Shown piece after piece: positions 63,185-64,000 of a DNA stretch of 64,000 nt (positions within the stretch are counted from its first letter, which is position 1; the number at the start of each line of letters is the position of its first letter). The stretch lies in the NCBI RefSeq assembly GCF_026130605.1, contig NZ_JANFAU010000003.1, positions 434,001 to 498,000 on the forward strand, given 5' to 3'. Source of the stretch: Sphingomonas lycopersici (lineage in GTDB: Bacteria > Pseudomonadota > Alphaproteobacteria > Sphingomonadales > Sphingomonadaceae). Below the pieces are notes generated by a model. The model saw nothing but the letters and a program-made list of their open reading frames with translations. It had not been told where the DNA came from and made no database searches. The translations under genes and the position numbers were made by a program.

Positions 63185-63218
63185 ACGGCGCAGATTAGGG
63201 TCGTCCCGGCGAAAGTGC

Positions 63219-64000
63219 TCAGGAGAGCAGCAGCGCGCCGGCCACGATCACCGCCGCGACGAGGATGGCGCCCGCGATCAAACGGGCCGCGGACGCGATT
63301 GCCGCCCGCTCTCCCCGCGCGGCGGCGGTCCCGGCAGGATCGGCTTCGAGGCGACGGATCGCCGCCCGCAGCAGGCGCGGCGCGTCGTCGCCGATCTTGC
63401 TCAGTTCCCACGCCAGCGCCTGCACGGTCGGCATCCAATGCTCGGGCGACAGCCGTTTGCGCGCGATCCGCAGCGAGGAGCGTTGCATCGCTTCGGACAG
63501 ATCGAAGTCCGGCTGGATCCCGGATAACACCCCGTCGACCGTGATCAGCGCCTTGAAGATCAGCAACAGATCGGACGGCAGGGTCATGCCCTCGTCCCGT
63601 ATCAGCGCCATGAAGTCGGTGACCACCGCGCTCAGCACGAGGCGCCCACCGCCGTGCCGCGCGATCAACCGCTCGGCGGCGGCCCGCACCCGCTCGGCGG
63701 GCACGCCGCTTCCCACGGACCAGGCCGCGAGGACATCGGCCAATGGCGCCGGATCGCCGGCGTTGAGCGCCTGCGTGAAGCCGATGAACTCCTCGCGGCG
63801 GCGCGGCGAGACGTGGCCGATCATACCGAGATCGAGCAGCGCGATGCGATTGCCGGGCAGGCACATCAGGTTGCCGGGATGCGGATCGCCGTGGAAGCGG
63901 CCGTTGACCAGCACCATATCGAGGACGAGGTCGGCGCCCAATTCGGCGATCGCGGCCGGATCGATCCCGGCCGCACGCAATGTGTCGCCGTCGCGCGGCG
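63219..64000 (-). CDS. UbiB/ABC1-family (AarF) kinase-like protein, 3' part
   Basis: The frame is open to the window edge, so the N-terminal part of the gene is missing; at least 260 residues are seen. VNGRFHGDPHPGNLMCLPGN and IALLDLGMIGHVSPRRREEF are the catalytic-loop and DFG-like blocks of the ABC1 atypical kinase fold. The C-terminus ends in a hydrophobic membrane segment (LIAGAILVAAVIVAGALLLS), as in UbiB proteins. UbiB supports ubiquinone synthesis, perhaps through an ATPase role. It converges on the thioesterase gene. Confidence 0.9.
   Translation of the reverse strand, partial: PRDGDTLRAAGIDPAAIAELGADLVLDMVLVNGRFHGDPHPGNLMCLPGNRIALLDLGMIGHVSPRRREEFIGFTQALNAGDPAPLADVLAAWSVGSGVPAERVRAAAERLIARHGGGRLVLSAVVTDFMALIRDEGMTLPSDLLLIFKALITVDGVLSGIQPDFDLSEAMQRSSLRIARKRLSPEHWMPTVQALAWELSKIGDDAPRLLRAAIRRLEADPAGTAAARGERAAIASAARLIAGAILVAAVIVAGALLLS

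Overview
The window is a strongly GC-rich, gene-dense piece of an alphaproteobacterial chromosome, most like a Sphingomonas-type sphingomonad. The evidence is five large TonB-dependent outer-membrane receptors (TBDRs) in 64 kb, four of them next to a gene for an exported hydrolase, many overlapping ATGA/GTGA gene junctions, a complete glg operon, and MFS/GPH exchangers of the type found beside sphingomonad TBDRs. I saw no rRNA, tRNA, CRISPR array, IS element or prophage. Apart from two decayed remnants this looks like stable chromosome.

Layout: 1-586, a decayed gene of unknown kind. 587-13483, a nutrient-uptake region: a LysR regulator, TBDR1, a divergent metallophosphoesterase-MFS-GPH set, then a TBDR2-YdcF-S1/P1 nuclease operon facing a ROK regulator. 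13714-14886, an exported CE1-like esterase with a LacI/XylR-type operator. 15048-19820, marR-isochorismatase-membrane protein-MFS, a luciferase-like monooxygenase, YbaK and HU. 19976-31896, a D-amino-acid/D-peptide locus: RidA and a D-serine dehydratase-type enzyme divergent from a LysR, then two serine hydrolases, TBDR3, N-acyl-D-amino-acid deacylase, PaiB-like flavoprotein and YtcJ-like amidohydrolase. 32127-40056, SDR/AraC divergent pair, SnoaL-like protein, a regulator made of two fused TetR units, TBDR4, serine hydrolase and alpha/beta hydrolase. 40191-51179, alpha-glucosidase divergent from glgP-glgB-glgC-glgA-glgX. 51473-53486, tspO-photolyase. 53725-58463, a second double-TetR regulator facing a TBDR5-phospholipase C operon. 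58764-60303, a formylglycine-generating enzyme followed by what looks like the stump of a sulfatase gene. 60304-63184, two HxlR regulators sharing a near-identical palindrome, with an isomerase-SDR-thioesterase operon. 63219-64000, the 3' part of a UbiB/ABC1 kinase-like gene.

How the genes fit together: the repeated plan is one outer-membrane receptor, one or more periplasmic hydrolases, one inner-membrane exchanger and one local regulator. The clearest pathway is 19976-31896, where uptake, cleavage of D-residue peptides, deacylation of N-acyl-D-amino acids, dehydration of D-serine-like products and removal of the reactive enamine by RidA can be followed step by step. The glg block is a closed glycogen cycle (synthesis by GlgC/GlgA/GlgB, breakdown by GlgP/GlgX), with an alpha-glucosidase divergently transcribed. 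All functional calls are from reading the protein sequences and were not checked by database search.
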